The translations under genes and the position numbers were made by a program. This document shows, piece after piece, positions 50,101 to 60,738 of a stretch of DNA of 64,000 nt. The notes beneath the pieces are model-generated. The model was not told the origin of the DNA. It saw nothing but the letters and a program-made list of their open reading frames with translations, and did no database searches. Origin of the DNA: Halarcobacter sp. (GTDB taxonomy: Bacteria > Campylobacterota > Campylobacteria > Campylobacterales > Arcobacteraceae); assembly GCF_963675975.1 (NCBI RefSeq), contig NZ_OY780939.1, positions 3,162,001 to 3,226,000 on the forward strand, written 5' to 3'. Every line of letters starts with the position of its first letter. Position 1 is the first letter of the stretch.

Positions 50101-52941
50101 TTAACCCTTTAAAATCTTTAAAGCATTTTCTATGCTTAAAGGTTTTGAAAAGAAATATCCTTGTCCATAATCACAACTAATTGAAGATAAGAAATCCTCT
50201 TGAGTTGAATACTCAATCCCTTCTGCAACTACTTTATAATTTAAACTTTTAGAAAGAGCTATAATTGCTTTTGATATTTGAACATTGTTGTTATCTTCTG
50301 GAGTTCCATCAATAAACGCTTTATCAACTTTAATTACATCAATAGGAAACTTAGTTAGATAACTCATAGAAGAGTAACCTGTACCAAAGTCATCTATAGA
50401 GAATCTAAATCCTAAATCTCTAAACTTTTGAATCGAATTTATATTATCTCTTGAATACTCCATAATATATCTTTCAGTAACTTCAAGCTCTATTTCTGAA
50501 GGTTGAATATTATATCTATTTACTATTTCTAATATATCATTTACAAAATTTTCATCTTTAAATTGAATAGATGAGATATTAATTGCAATATGTTTTAATC
50601 TTTGATTTGCTTTTTTTAGTTCTACATAATCTTTACAAGCTGTTTCAAATATAAATTTTCCTATTTCTATTATCAAACCAGTATCTTCGGCTATTGGTAT
50701 AAATTTAGCAGGAGAGATAAATCCCAACTCTTTATTTTCCCATCTTACTAAAGCTTCAAATGCAATTATCTCTTTAGAAATCAAATCATATTGAGGTTGA
50801 TAGTTTAAATATAATTCATTATTAGGAATTGCTTCTTTTAATGCCTGTTCAATTTTAAGTAACTCACTAACATTTAGTGAAAGTTGTTTATTATAATATT
50901 GATAGTTGTTTTTACCCATATTTTTTGCATGATACATAGCCGTATCTGCATTTTTTATAAGTGTTGTAAAATCATTTCCATCATCTGGATATATAGCTAT
51001 ACCAATACTAGCACTTGTATTTAAAATATTATTTTCTATTGTAATTGATTCTTTTATTACATTTAAAATTCTTTGACAAACATAACTAGCAGATTTTTTA
51101 TCTCTTGATGAATCTAATACAACTATAAATTCATCTCCACCCATTCTAGATATGATATCTGAATCTCTTAACACTTTTTTAATTCTAGATGCAATTATTT
51201 TTAATAGTTCATCCCCTATTGAATGACCTAAAGAATCATTAATCATTTTAAATCTGTCTAAATCTATAAATAAAACATAAAGATGTTGCTCTTTTCTTTT
51301 TGCTAATTTTAATGAAAAGTTTAAATCATTTTCAAGTTTTACTCTATTTGGTAATTTTGTTAAACTATCATGGTATGCTAAAAAATCTGCTTTTTTCTGA
51401 GTTTCAATAATATCTTTTAAACTTGTACAAACTGCAATAAATTTACTTATATCCCCATTTTTATTTTTTAATGTTGAAACATTTGTCCAAAATGGTATTG
51501 TGTTCCCATCTTTTCTTTTAAAAGTAAATTTACCTTTCCATGAACCTTTTTCAAGTACTTCATCTTCAATTTTTTTAAAAAATAATGCATCATGGTATTC
51601 AGAACGCATAAAATCAGATGTTTGTCCTATTATTTCCTCTTTTTTATAACCAGTCATAGATTCAAAAGCTTTATTGATAGTTATAATCTCTTTATTTGTA
51701 TTAAAAACTAAAATCCCCTCTTGAATATTATCAAAAACTGCAGCAGAGAGTTTTAAACTTTCGTTTTGTAAGATGTATTCTGTAATATCAAGTTTAATAG
51801 CAAGAAAATTTGCTATTTCATTATCTAAAAATACAGGAACAATTGAGGCTTTCTCATAAAACAGTGTTCCATCTTTTTTCTTATTTACAAACTCACCTTC
51901 CCATTTTTCACCTAACTCAAGACTTTTATTTAACTTGTTATATGTTTCTTGTGGAGTTTCACCAGATTTTAGTATCTCTGGTTTACTTCCAAAGGCTTCA
52001 CTTTTCTTATAACCGGTTGTTTTTTCAAAAATATCATTAACATATAAAATATTTTTCTCTTTATCAGTTAAAATAATTGAATTATCACTATTCTCAACTG
52101 CATATTTAAATGCTGCCAATTCTTTTTTAACTTTTTGAGATTTTCTATGTTCTAGATAAATCATAATAAAAGACACTAATATTATTATAAAAAAGAAAAT
52201 AGAGATAATTAATTGATAAAATAGTTTTTCATTATATCTAGAAATCAAATTATTATTTAATTGTTTTAATTTATTGTCAAGATTCAATTTTTCTGTATTG
52301 TTTTTTATTTCAACAATTTTTTTTACATTTTTTAAAATATTTCTAACATGACTAAGCATAAGTTTTAGTTGTGGCTTATCAACCTCGTTTGTATAGTTCT
52401 CAATTTTAGATAAATTATTTAAAATTGCTTTTTCATTATGATTAATATTTATAAACTCTTGCATTATCATAAAAAGAGTACTGTTTATAACCAATTTTAA
52501 CTCTTCATCTAAAGAATCATCATTTAATAAAAATTGATTTAAATCATAAATAAAATGTGCAGAATTCAAACTTGAAGCATGAAAAGATTTAAACTTTTCA
52601 ATAAGTATCTCTTTTTTGTTAAACTGATCTTTTATCTTATATAACTCATTATAGATTTCTATTCCAAATTCGTTTTTAATCTCTTTTTTATCAATACTTA
52701 CTAAAGAATCTTTAAATACTGATATCTCTTTTACAATAATATCAAAATTAAAAAATTTTTCTCGTTGAGAAAAAAAGTTATCAAGTTTTAAATTTGTAAT
52801 TATCATCGTATCAATATAGTTTTTGTATTTATTATATGATTCTTTTGTTTTTTCTATTTTTAATAGATATATAAATATAAAACTAAGAATAAATGCAAAA
52901 AATAATAATTTAAAACTAAAATAATCTCTAACTTTGTTCAT
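50101..52941 (-). CDS. membrane PAS-PAS-GGDEF-EAL protein (cyclic di-GMP turnover)
   Basis: The 946-residue protein has a first transmembrane helix (about 9-26), a large all-helical periplasmic sensor, probably DAHL-like, a second helix (about 236-258), two PAS domains (about 265-510), a GGDEF domain with an intact GGDEF motif and an EAL domain starting FEALVRWEN with later DDFGTGYSS. Both catalytic domains look intact, so it may synthesise or break cyclic di-GMP, often one of them dominating. The cytochrome peroxidase gene is 5 nt upstream. Confidence 0.93.
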   Translation of the reverse strand: MNKVRDYFSFKLLFFAFILSFIFIYLLKIEKTKESYNKYKNYIDTMIITNLKLDNFFSQREKFFNFDIIVKEISVFKDSLVSIDKKEIKNEFGIEIYNELYKIKDQFNKKEILIEKFKSFHASSLNSAHFIYDLNQFLLNDDSLDEELKLVINSTLFMIMQEFININHNEKAILNNLSKIENYTNEVDKPQLKLMLSHVRNILKNVKKIVEIKNNTEKLNLDNKLKQLNNNLISRYNEKLFYQLIISIFFFIIILVSFIMIYLEHRKSQKVKKELAAFKYAVENSDNSIILTDKEKNILYVNDIFEKTTGYKKSEAFGSKPEILKSGETPQETYNKLNKSLELGEKWEGEFVNKKKDGTLFYEKASIVPVFLDNEIANFLAIKLDITEYILQNESLKLSAAVFDNIQEGILVFNTNKEIITINKAFESMTGYKKEEIIGQTSDFMRSEYHDALFFKKIEDEVLEKGSWKGKFTFKRKDGNTIPFWTNVSTLKNKNGDISKFIAVCTSLKDIIETQKKADFLAYHDSLTKLPNRVKLENDLNFSLKLAKRKEQHLYVLFIDLDRFKMINDSLGHSIGDELLKIIASRIKKVLRDSDIISRMGGDEFIVVLDSSRDKKSASYVCQRILNVIKESITIENNILNTSASIGIAIYPDDGNDFTTLIKNADTAMYHAKNMGKNNYQYYNKQLSLNVSELLKIEQALKEAIPNNELYLNYQPQYDLISKEIIAFEALVRWENKELGFISPAKFIPIAEDTGLIIEIGKFIFETACKDYVELKKANQRLKHIAINISSIQFKDENFVNDILEIVNRYNIQPSEIELEVTERYIMEYSRDNINSIQKFRDLGFRFSIDDFGTGYSSMSYLTKFPIDVIKVDKAFIDGTPEDNNNVQISKAIIALSKSLNYKVVAEGIEYSTQEDFLSSISCDYGQGYFFSKPLSIENALKILKG

Positions 52942-52946
52942 TTATA

Positions 52947-53849
52947 CTACTTTATAATCTCTAAATCACCAGTCAATGTCTTTAAAAAGGCAACTATTTT
53001 ATTAATCTCTTCATTAGTTATTGGTCTGCCTAATTGTACAAAAGCCATTGTTTTTACAGCATCTTTCAAATCTTCTTCTCTACCATCATGAAAATATGGA
53101 GCTGTTAATTCAATGTTTCTTAAAGTTGGGACTTTAAAATAGTATTTATCCTCTTCATCTTTTGTGACATTGTATCTCCCTAAATTTATACTTTGAATAT
53201 GAGAAAATGCTCCAAATTTATTGTAATGGTTTCCCCCAATATTTATACCATGATGACAAGCGATGCAACCTTTATTTTTAAATATTTCATATCCCTCTTT
53301 TTCATACTGGGTAATTGCATTTTCATCACCTTTTAAAAACTTATCAAATCTTGAATTAGGTGTTATTAATGTTTTTTCAAACTCTGCAATTGCATCAACT
53401 ATATTTTCTTTTGTTATTCCATCATCATAAATTATTTCAAAATCTTTTTTATATTCTGTGTCATTTAAATTTTTTACTAAATCATCGAAGTTATGTGCCA
53501 TTTCTATAGGGTTTTCAATTGGACCAGAAGCTTGTTCTTTTAAATCTTTTGCTCTTCCATCCCAAAATTGAGAGAAATTAAATACTGAATTTAATACTGT
53601 TGGTGCATTTACATCACCTAATCTTCCTTCTACTCCAAATGATGTTTTTAATCCATCATCTCCGCCATTTTTTAAATCATGACAGGTAGCACAAGAAATC
53701 GTATTATTTATAGATAGTTTATTTTCAAAAAAAAGTTTTTTTCCTAATAATGCTTTTTTATAATCAAACTTTATCTTATCAGGAATGGGAGTGATATTTG
53801 AAGCATTTAAAAAAATTACTACAAATATTAATATAAAAATATATCTCAT
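52947..53849 (-). CDS. di-haem cytochrome c peroxidase
   Basis: The protein (300 residues) has a signal peptide and two haem sites, C53-A-T-C56-H57 and C195-I-A-C198-H199, as in bacterial CcpA/MacA enzymes that remove hydrogen peroxide in the periplasm. The VEGRLGDVNAPTVLNS and FKVPTLRNIELTAPYFHDG segments are typical. Confidence 0.93.
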   Translation of the reverse strand: MRYIFILIFVVIFLNASNITPIPDKIKFDYKKALLGKKLFFENKLSINNTISCATCHDLKNGGDDGLKTSFGVEGRLGDVNAPTVLNSVFNFSQFWDGRAKDLKEQASGPIENPIEMAHNFDDLVKNLNDTEYKKDFEIIYDDGITKENIVDAIAEFEKTLITPNSRFDKFLKGDENAITQYEKEGYEIFKNKGCIACHHGINIGGNHYNKFGAFSHIQSINLGRYNVTKDEEDKYYFKVPTLRNIELTAPYFHDGREEDLKDAVKTMAFVQLGRPITNEEINKIVAFLKTLTGDLEIIK

Positions 53850-53903
53850 AAAATACCTTCAATGCAGAGTATTAATATTTAAAAAGAAGTAAAACCTAAG
53901 GTT

Positions 53904-54347
53904 TTACTTTTCTTGACAAGATGCACATACTCCATAAAGTTGCATTGAATGACTAGTTACTCTAAATTTATTTTTTTTAGCTATTTTATCTTGTCTTTTT
54001 TCTATTTCATCATCCATAAACTCAACAATTTTACCACATTGCGTGCAGATTAAGTGGTCATGATGATCTTTAAAATTACTTTCATATTTTTTACCATCAG
54101 TACCAAAAGTTATTGAAGTGATTAAATTAACATCTTCAAGAAAACCTAAAGCTCTATATACAGTGGCTATACCTATATTAGAATCTGGTTTTTTTTCTTT
54201 TATTAAATTATATACTTCTTCCGCAGTTAAGTGTTCATTAGCTTCTAATAATATATTTAAAACAATTTCTCTTTGTTCTGTATATTTAAGCCCTTTTTGT
54301 TTTACTATTCTTTTTAGTTCATCAATTACTTCTTCACTATTCGCCAT
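53904..54347 (-). CDS. fur: Fur-family metal-dependent regulator
   Basis: The product (147 residues) has the winged helix (KGLKYTEQREIVLNILLEANEHLTAEEVY in part), the HDHLICTQCGKIVEF metal-site region and the C-terminal CASC pair. It is either Fur or a close relative such as PerR. It faces feoAB across a perfect Fur box, which favours Fur. Confidence 0.88.
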   Translation of the reverse strand: MANSEEVIDELKRIVKQKGLKYTEQREIVLNILLEANEHLTAEEVYNLIKEKKPDSNIGIATVYRALGFLEDVNLITSITFGTDGKKYESNFKDHHDHLICTQCGKIVEFMDDEIEKRQDKIAKKNKFRVTSHSMQLYGVCASCQEK

Positions 54348-54504
54348 ATATATACCTTAATGTAAACTATTACAATATTATTGCGAAATTATCATCAAAA
54401 TTACTTAAAATAATGGAATCTTAACTATTTTTGTTATCATTTTTAAATTAATTATCTATTTAATATATTAATTTCGTAATTTAAGGTAACTTTCAATAGA
54501 ATAC

Positions 54505-54517
54505 GATAATTATTATC
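54505..54517. promoter_or_regulatory. Fur box upstream of feoA
   Basis: GATAATTATTATC is a near-perfect match to the Fur half-site pair GATAAT/ATTATC, located 22 bases before the feoA ATG. It predicts iron-repressed transcription of feoAB. Confidence 0.75.
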
Positions 54518-54538
54518 AGTATAAATAGAGGGTAGTTT

Positions 54539-54769
54539 ATGTTATTAAGTGAATTAATAAAAGGAGAATGTGGTAAGATAGTTGCAATTGACTCTAACCC
54601 ACTACTAAAATCAAGATTTAGTTCTTTTGGAATTGTAAAAGGTTCAACTATTACAATTATAGAACAAACTCTTTCAAAGAATACAATAGAAATAAAAATC
54701 CAAAATAGTAAAATTGCTATAAGAGTATCTGAAGCTCAAACAATAAAAGTGGAAAAAATAGAATGTTAA
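54539..54769 (+). CDS. feoA: ferrous iron transport protein A
   Basis: The 76-residue SH3-like protein starts MLLSELIKGECGKIVAID and ends in a beta-strand region. FeoA supports FeoB in ferrous iron uptake. AGAGGG lies upstream. It overlaps feoB by 7 nt. Confidence 0.9.
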   Translation: MLLSELIKGECGKIVAIDSNPLLKSRFSSFGIVKGSTITIIEQTLSKNTIEIKIQNSKIAIRVSEAQTIKVEKIEC

Positions 54770-56889
54770 GTTTTAAAGAAAAAAAATCAATAAAAATTGC
54801 ATTGGTTGGACAACCAAATGTTGGTAAATCAATGCTTATTAATTCTATTTCAAACTCTAGATTGAAAGTAGGAAACTTTTCAGGAGTAACAGTAGAAAAA
54901 ACCCAAATTATTTTTGAATACAAAGATTATATATTTGAGATTACTGATTTACCGGGTTCTTACTCTTTAACAGAATATACAATTGAAGAAAAAGTTACAA
55001 AAAATTATTTAGAAAAAAATGATTATGATATTATTTTAAATGTATTAGACTCTACAAACTTAGAGAGAAATCTATATTTAACAAATGAACTCTTAGCACT
55101 TGATAAGAAAATGGTACTTGCTTTAAATATGACAGATGAAGCACAAGAAGAGGGAATATCAATTGATGAGAAGCAATTAAGTAAGATTATTGGAAAACCT
55201 TGTGTAAAAACATCTGCAAAAACAAAATTAGGAATTGAAGAGCTTATTGAAGCACTTGTAACAAAATTTGAGTCTTCAAAATTTGAATCTAAACTTATAT
55301 TTTCAGATGTAATTGAAGAAGAGATTGCAAATATAAAAGCTTTATTATTTGAAAAAAAATATAGAAGCGATATACACTATAGAGAGATTGCTATAAAACT
55401 TTTAAAAGAGGACAAGAATACTTTTTTAAAATTTCATGATGAACCAATATGGATTGAACTACAACCTTTATTAAGTGAATCTTTTGAACATATATATTTA
55501 CATTATGGAACTAAAGACTTAAATGAAATCTTTGAAGATGAAAAATTCGCTTTTGCAAGAGGTGCGGTAACTGAAACAGTTAAAACAAAAAAAGTTGAGG
55601 AACAACACCTAACAATCACAGATAAGATAGATTCAATACTAATTAATAAATTTTTAGGTCTACCAATTTTTCTTTTTCTTATGTGGGGACTTTTCCAACT
55701 TACTTTTGAAATTGGAAATATTCCAATGGATTTAATTGATGCTTTTTTTGCTTCATTAATTGAAAAAACAAAATATATATTAGGAGATACTCAACTCTCT
55801 TCAGTTATTGCCGATGGTGCAATTGCCGGAGTTGGTGCAGTTATTCTATTTTTACCAAATATTGTAATACTATTTTTGGGTATAGCTTTACTTGAAACTA
55901 CTGGATATATGAGTAGAGTTGCTTTTCTTTTAGATGGTTTTTTCCATAAATTTGGACTTCATGGTAAATCTTTTATCCCTCTTGTTACAGGTTTTGGATG
56001 CTCAGTTCCTGCTTATATGGCTGCAAGAACTCTTAAAAACCCTAGAGATAGGCTTTTAACTCTATTTATTATAGGATTTATGTCATGTGGAGCTAGACTT
56101 CCTATATATGTACTTTTTACAGGAGCATTCTTCTCAGAAAAAAATGCAGGAAATATTTTGTTTCTTATATATATTTCTGGGGCAATATTAGGACTTATAG
56201 CTGCAAAAGTTTTAAAAGCAATAGTTTTTAAAAGTGAAGATGAACCATTTGTTATGGAGATGCCAAAATATAGATTACCTTCACTTAAACTAATTTGGCA
56301 TACAGTTTCGAATCAAGCTTTAATGTATATGAAAAAAGCAGGTACATATATATTAGCAGCTTCTATTTTAATTTGGTTTGCTTCAAATTATCCAAAATAT
56401 CCTGAATATGAAGAGATGATGAGTGAAAAAATTGAGTTAGCAAGTTCAGAAGAAGAAAGGTATGAATTACAAAACAAAATCTCTCAATATAATCTTGAGA
56501 ACTCTTATTTAGGAAAAGTTGGTAAGTTTTCTGAACCTTTATTTGCACCTTTAGGATTTGACTGGAAAATGACTGTTGCCCTAGAAACAGGACTTGCAGC
56601 AAAAGAGATTGTAGTTTCTACTTTAGGAATTTTATATGGTTTAGGTGAAGAATTAGATGAGAATAATCAAGGATTATTGGAAAAAATAAGAAATAATATA
56701 CCAATGGCTTCAGCATTGGCATTTATAGTATTTGTAATGATTTATTTACCTTGTTTAGCAGCATCAATGGTATTTACTAAAGAAGCTGGTGGATGGAAAT
56801 ATCTATTTTATCTATTTGTGTTTACAACAGCAACAGCTTGGGTGTTATCTTTTATAACATACCAAATAGCAAGATATCTTTTAGTGTAG
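54763..56889 (+). CDS. feoB: ferrous iron transporter FeoB
   Basis: The product (708 residues) has an N-terminal GTPase domain with G1 GQPNVGKSM (residues 16-24), G3 DLPGSYSLTEYTIEE and G4 NMTDEA, then Gate motifs GFGCSVPAYMAARTL and SCGARLPIY in the membrane part. It moves ferrous iron across the inner membrane. Control is by the upstream Fur box. Confidence 0.96.
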   Translation: MLSFKEKKSIKIALVGQPNVGKSMLINSISNSRLKVGNFSGVTVEKTQIIFEYKDYIFEITDLPGSYSLTEYTIEEKVTKNYLEKNDYDIILNVLDSTNLERNLYLTNELLALDKKMVLALNMTDEAQEEGISIDEKQLSKIIGKPCVKTSAKTKLGIEELIEALVTKFESSKFESKLIFSDVIEEEIANIKALLFEKKYRSDIHYREIAIKLLKEDKNTFLKFHDEPIWIELQPLLSESFEHIYLHYGTKDLNEIFEDEKFAFARGAVTETVKTKKVEEQHLTITDKIDSILINKFLGLPIFLFLMWGLFQLTFEIGNIPMDLIDAFFASLIEKTKYILGDTQLSSVIADGAIAGVGAVILFLPNIVILFLGIALLETTGYMSRVAFLLDGFFHKFGLHGKSFIPLVTGFGCSVPAYMAARTLKNPRDRLLTLFIIGFMSCGARLPIYVLFTGAFFSEKNAGNILFLIYISGAILGLIAAKVLKAIVFKSEDEPFVMEMPKYRLPSLKLIWHTVSNQALMYMKKAGTYILAASILIWFASNYPKYPEYEEMMSEKIELASSEEERYELQNKISQYNLENSYLGKVGKFSEPLFAPLGFDWKMTVALETGLAAKEIVVSTLGILYGLGEELDENNQGLLEKIRNNIPMASALAFIVFVMIYLPCLAASMVFTKEAGGWKYLFYLFVFTTATAWVLSFITYQIARYLLV

Positions 56890-56908
56890 AATAAAACTAT
56901 TCTACACT
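56883..56908. terminator. bidirectional terminator for feoB and the facing gene
   Basis: AGTGTAGAATA and TATTCTACACT are perfect 11-bp arms with an AAAC loop. The hairpin covers both stop codons of the convergent genes. Confidence 0.7.
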
Positions 56909-57235
56909 AAAGTTTGTAACAATTTCGTTCTCACCCTCTATTACTTTAAATTGCCAATCACCTTTCATTCGACCTTCGATATATCTAAAATCGTATACTG
57001 ACCCATGACCTGCTGGTATTAAAATAGTTCTTTCCCTTGAAATTTCACCTTGGGGATTAATCCATTGAACTTTTATTTCAATATCTGTCTCTAATCTTTC
57101 ATGTTCATATTTACATATAATAGAATTTTCATCTTGTAAAATTAAACAATCAGCACTATATTTAGGACTCTCATCAAAAGTCTCACTAAATCCAATTGTT
57201 GAAATAAACAACAAGGAGCATAATAGTTTTTTCAT
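56897..57235 (-). CDS. hypothetical periplasmic protein
   Basis: The 112-residue product has a signal peptide (KKLLCSLLFISTIGFSE) and a beta-rich mature domain with two cysteines. It is similar in layout to small periplasmic domains of unknown function. It is 6 nt from the leucyltransferase gene. Confidence 0.65.
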   Translation of the reverse strand: MKKLLCSLLFISTIGFSETFDESPKYSADCLILQDENSIICKYEHERLETDIEIKVQWINPQGEISRERTILIPAGHGSVYDFRYIEGRMKGDWQFKVIEGENEIVTNFSVE

Positions 57236-57241
57236 TTTAAC

Positions 57242-57988
57242 TCACTTTTTATTTTCATCATATTTTTCCCATATAGCTTCTTCTTTTAAGCTAGATCTAT
57301 TAACAAGAACTTCAAAAGGATTATAAGCTTCTTTATATCCCATTGAAAAATGATCTTTTATCCAATAACCTAAATATATATATGGAATATTTAACTCTTT
57401 TGCAATTTTAATTTGTGCTAAAATTGAGAATTTTCCAATTGATAAATCTTCATAATCATGGTCATAATAACAATAAATTGAAGAAATAGATTCTGAAAGA
57501 ATATCAACTAAAGCAACTCCTATTAATTTGTTATCTCTTACATACAAAAACTCTTTTGTATATTCATCTTTACCTTGAACATAAGACCTATCATACTCTG
57601 ATGGTTCAATGGGATTATAAACCCAATTTTTCTTTTTATTCATATGATGATGATATTTATCATATAATCTTAAATGGTCTAAAGTTAAAGAAGGAGGCTG
57701 AATATAAAGTTTAGTATCAAGATTCTTCTTAAAAACTCTTTTTTCCGATTTCGAGAATTTATAATTTGCAACATCAATTCTCATAGAAACACATTTTGTA
57801 CAATCTTTACATTCAGGGACAAAGTGCATTTTACCAAAACGTCTCCATCCATGCTCTAACATATTTTGATAGTCATCTTTAGTGCACTTATGAATATATC
57901 TATATCTTATATCAGATATTTCATCATCAAAATATGAGCATTCTCTGTTTTCTTCTACAAACTCTACATCGTGTTCTAATATATGCAT
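57242..57988 (-). CDS. bpt: aspartate/glutamate leucyltransferase (N-end rule)
   Basis: The enzyme adds leucine from leucyl-tRNA to proteins starting with Asp or Glu, marking them for ClpAP-type degradation. The product (248 residues) has LEHGWRRFGKMHFVPEC and CKDCTKCVSMRIDV, with the C-terminal YIYLGYWIKDHFSMGYK. Length and motifs fit the Bpt family. Confidence 0.94.
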   Translation of the reverse strand: MHILEHDVEFVEENRECSYFDDEISDIRYRYIHKCTKDDYQNMLEHGWRRFGKMHFVPECKDCTKCVSMRIDVANYKFSKSEKRVFKKNLDTKLYIQPPSLTLDHLRLYDKYHHHMNKKKNWVYNPIEPSEYDRSYVQGKDEYTKEFLYVRDNKLIGVALVDILSESISSIYCYYDHDYEDLSIGKFSILAQIKIAKELNIPYIYLGYWIKDHFSMGYKEAYNPFEVLVNRSSLKEEAIWEKYDENKK

Positions 57989-57990
57989 AA

Positions 57991-58731
57991 TTATTCGTTT
58001 ATTTTCTCTTTTATCTCTTTTGCTATAGAACTAATCTTAGCAATTTTTTCATTATTTGACAAGGTTTCATCAACAAGATGTTTTACAAATGCACTACCTA
58101 CAATAACCCCATCAACACCTATAGATTTCTCTTTACAAGTATTTTCATCAACTCCAAATCCAATATATAAAGGAGTATCAGAATATTTTTTAACCATAGA
58201 TATTATATTACTTAAATCTTCAGCTTTTCCACTTCCTGTGATACCTGCATAAGCTACCATATATATAAATTTTTTTGAATTTTCGACAACTTTTTTTATT
58301 CTCTCTTCACTATGTGTTGGTGCAACAAAAGAGATATTTGCTTTATCATATTTCTCAAATAAAGAATTAACTAATTGTGACTCTTCAAAAGGTAAATCAG
58401 GAATAATCATCCCACCTACATCATATTCTTGTGCTTTTTTTAAAAAGTTTTCTAAACCATAATGAAAAAATGGATTCATATATCCCATCCATAACATATC
58501 CATTTTAGGAGCTATTTGTGAACTTACTTCAAATAAATCATTTAAACCAAACCCACTTTCTAATGCTATATGATTTGCTTTTTCAATAACAGGACCATCT
58601 GCCACTGGATCAGAAAAAGGAACTCCAAGTTCTAAGGTGTCAACTCCAGCTTCTTTCATACTAAGTGCTAAATCTATTGTAAAATTATTATCTGGAATCG
58701 AAGATGTAATATAACCTACTAATTTTTTCAA
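57991..58731 (-). CDS. trpA: tryptophan synthase alpha chain
   Basis: The product (246 residues) cleaves indole-3-glycerol phosphate. The catalytic Glu is in LELGVPFSDPVADGPVIEKA and Asp in MIIPDLPFEESQ. GITGSGKAED binds the phosphate. It is alone here, with no trpB nearby in the window. It lies 2 nt from bpt. Confidence 0.96.
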   Translation of the reverse strand: MKKLVGYITSSIPDNNFTIDLALSMKEAGVDTLELGVPFSDPVADGPVIEKANHIALESGFGLNDLFEVSSQIAPKMDMLWMGYMNPFFHYGLENFLKKAQEYDVGGMIIPDLPFEESQLVNSLFEKYDKANISFVAPTHSEERIKKVVENSKKFIYMVAYAGITGSGKAEDLSNIISMVKKYSDTPLYIGFGVDENTCKEKSIGVDGVIVGSAFVKHLVDETLSNNEKIAKISSIAKEIKEKINE

Positions 58732-58897
58732 AATAAAATCCTAATATTTTTTAATTATTGTTCATTTTATCTAATTTTATCTTGAATAGATATGAGTATA
58801 AAAACATAATATATTAATCTGTAATAAAATTTTCCAATAAAAAGGATAAATTTGATACAATATTTACTAAAATTATAAAGTATTAGGGAATTTTTTA

Positions 58898-59707
58898 ATG
58901 AGTATAATTAAAAATAATTTTGAAAAAATGAGTATTACAAAAATCAAAAAAGCTAAAAACACAAAAAAATTAACAGTTATTACAGCTTATGATGCGTTAT
59001 TTGCTAAACTTTTTAGTGAAATTGCAGATATGATTTTAGTTGGAGATAGCTTAAATATGAGTTTTGCAGGGAAAAATGACACTTTATCTGCAAGTTTAGA
59101 GCAGATGATTTACCATACAAATGCCGTTTGCAATGGAGCAAAAGATGCTTTTGTAATTACAGATATGCCTTTTGGTACTTACATAAACAAAGACCAAGCT
59201 TTAGAAAATGCAATAAAAGTTTATGCCCAAACAAATGCAGCTGCTATAAAAATTGAAGGTGGAGAAGATAGAGCTTTTATCGTCGAGCATCTAACAAAAA
59301 ACTCTATTGCCGTTATGGGACACATAGGTTTAATGCCACAATATGTAAGAAGTGAAGGTGGATACAAAGTTAGAGGTAAAACTGATGAGGATATAGAACA
59401 ACTAATAAAAGATGCAAAAGCTATTGAAAAAGCTGGAGCATTTTCCCTTGTAATTGAAGGGGTTATGTCAGATGCAGCAAAAAAAATATCTCAAGAGGTA
59501 AATATACCTACTATTGGTATTGGAGCAGGAAAAGATACAGATGGTCAAGTATTAGTTTGGTCTGATATGTTAGGTTTCTTTGAAGAGTTTAAACCAAAAT
59601 TTGTAAAACACTATTTAAACGGTGCCCAGCTTGTTAAAGAATCTGTGGAACAATATAGAAGTGAAGTTCAAAATGGAACTTTTCCTTCAAAAAATGAAGA
59701 GTATTAA
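58898..59707 (+). CDS. panB: 3-methyl-2-oxobutanoate hydroxymethyltransferase
   Basis: This is the first committed step of pantothenate synthesis. The product (269 residues) has [27 protein letters not shown] and the [11 protein letters not shown] loop, with [14 protein letters not shown]. An AGGGAA site lies before the ATG. It starts a rightward run with ruvB after 2 nt. Confidence 0.96.
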   Translation: MSIIKNNFEKMSITKIKKAKNTKKLTVITAYDALFAKLFSEIADMILVGDSLNMSFAGKNDTLSASLEQMIYHTNAVCNGAKDAFVITDMPFGTYINKDQALENAIKVYAQTNAAAIKIEGGEDRAFIVEHLTKNSIAVMGHIGLMPQYVRSEGGYKVRGKTDEDIEQLIKDAKAIEKAGAFSLVIEGVMSDAAKKISQEVNIPTIGIGAGKDTDGQVLVWSDMLGFFEEFKPKFVKHYLNGAQLVKESVEQYRSEVQNGTFPSKNEEY

Positions 59708-59709
59708 AA

Positions 59710-60738
59710 ATGGAAAGAGTTGTTGAAGTAGAACAAATCTCTTTTGAAGAAGAGAATTCAGAGGTTAATTTACGTCCTTCATCTTGGGATGACTATATTG
59801 GACAAGAGAAAATCAAAAAAAATCTAAAAGTATTTATTGAAGCTTCTAAAAAAAGAAATGAAGCTTTAGACCATATTTTATTTTATGGACCTCCAGGACT
59901 TGGGAAAACTACTTTATCATATTTAATCTCTAGTGAGATGAACTCAAACATTAAAGTTACAGCTGGTCCAATGATTGAAAAAAGTGGAGATTTAGCTGCT
60001 ATTTTAACTAACCTTGAAGAGGGAGATATTTTATTTATTGATGAGATACATAGATTAAGTCCTGCTGTTGAAGAGATATTATATCCAGCAATGGAAGATT
60101 ACAGATTAGATATTATTATTGGTTCTGGACCTGCTGCACAAACTGTGAAGATTGATCTACCTAGATTTACTTTAATTGGAGCAACTACAAGAGCTGGTAT
60201 GTTATCAAACCCTTTAAGGGAAAGATTTGGAATGCACTTTAGAATGCAGTTTTATACCCATGAAGAGTTAGCTAAAATCATTCAAATAGCTTCTGTAAAA
60301 CTAAATAAAATTTGTGAAGATGATGCAGCACTTGAAATCTCAAAAAGAAGCCGTGGTACTCCAAGGGTTGCCCTTAGATTATTAAGAAGAGTAAGAGACT
60401 TCTCAGAAGTTGAAAACGAAAATACTATTCATCTAAAAAGATGTCAATATGCCCTTGATGAACTTGGCGTAAATGATTCTGGTTTTGATGAAATGGATAT
60501 AAACCTTCTTGAACTTTTAGTATCAAATAAAGGTAAACCTATGGGACTTTCTACAATTGCTGCTGCTCTTAGTGAAGATGAAGGTACAATTGAAGATGCT
60601 ATTGAGCCTTATTTATTAGCTAATGGATTTATTGAAAGAACAGCTAGAGGTAGGGTTGCATCGGTTAAAACCTATGAATTATTTAGACTCTCATATCCTG
60701 GAAGTTCTAAATTAGAAGATGAAGGAACTCTTTTTTGA
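59710..60738 (+). CDS. ruvB: Holliday junction branch migration helicase RuvB
   Basis: RuvB drives branch migration with RuvA. The product (342 residues) has Walker [10 protein letters not shown] (about residues 60-68), Walker [10 protein letters not shown], sensor GATTRAG and the C-terminal winged helix. It overlaps the PerM-type gene by 4 nt. Confidence 0.97.
   Translation: MERVVEVEQISFEEENSEVNLRPSSWDDYIGQEKIKKNLKVFIEASKKRNEALDHILFYGPPGLGKTTLSYLISSEMNSNIKVTAGPMIEKSGDLAAILTNLEEGDILFIDEIHRLSPAVEEILYPAMEDYRLDIIIGSGPAAQTVKIDLPRFTLIGATTRAGMLSNPLRERFGMHFRMQFYTHEELAKIIQIASVKLNKICEDDAALEISKRSRGTPRVALRLLRRVRDFSEVENENTIHLKRCQYALDELGVNDSGFDEMDINLLELLVSNKGKPMGLSTIAAALSEDEGTIEDAIEPYLLANGFIERTARGRVASVKTYELFRLSYPGSSKLEDEGTLF

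Noticed and set aside
50200-50217. TTGAGT-N5-ACTCAA resembling the phage palindrome
   Set aside because: It lies in the coding part of the GGDEF-EAL gene, with a different spacing, far from phage DNA.
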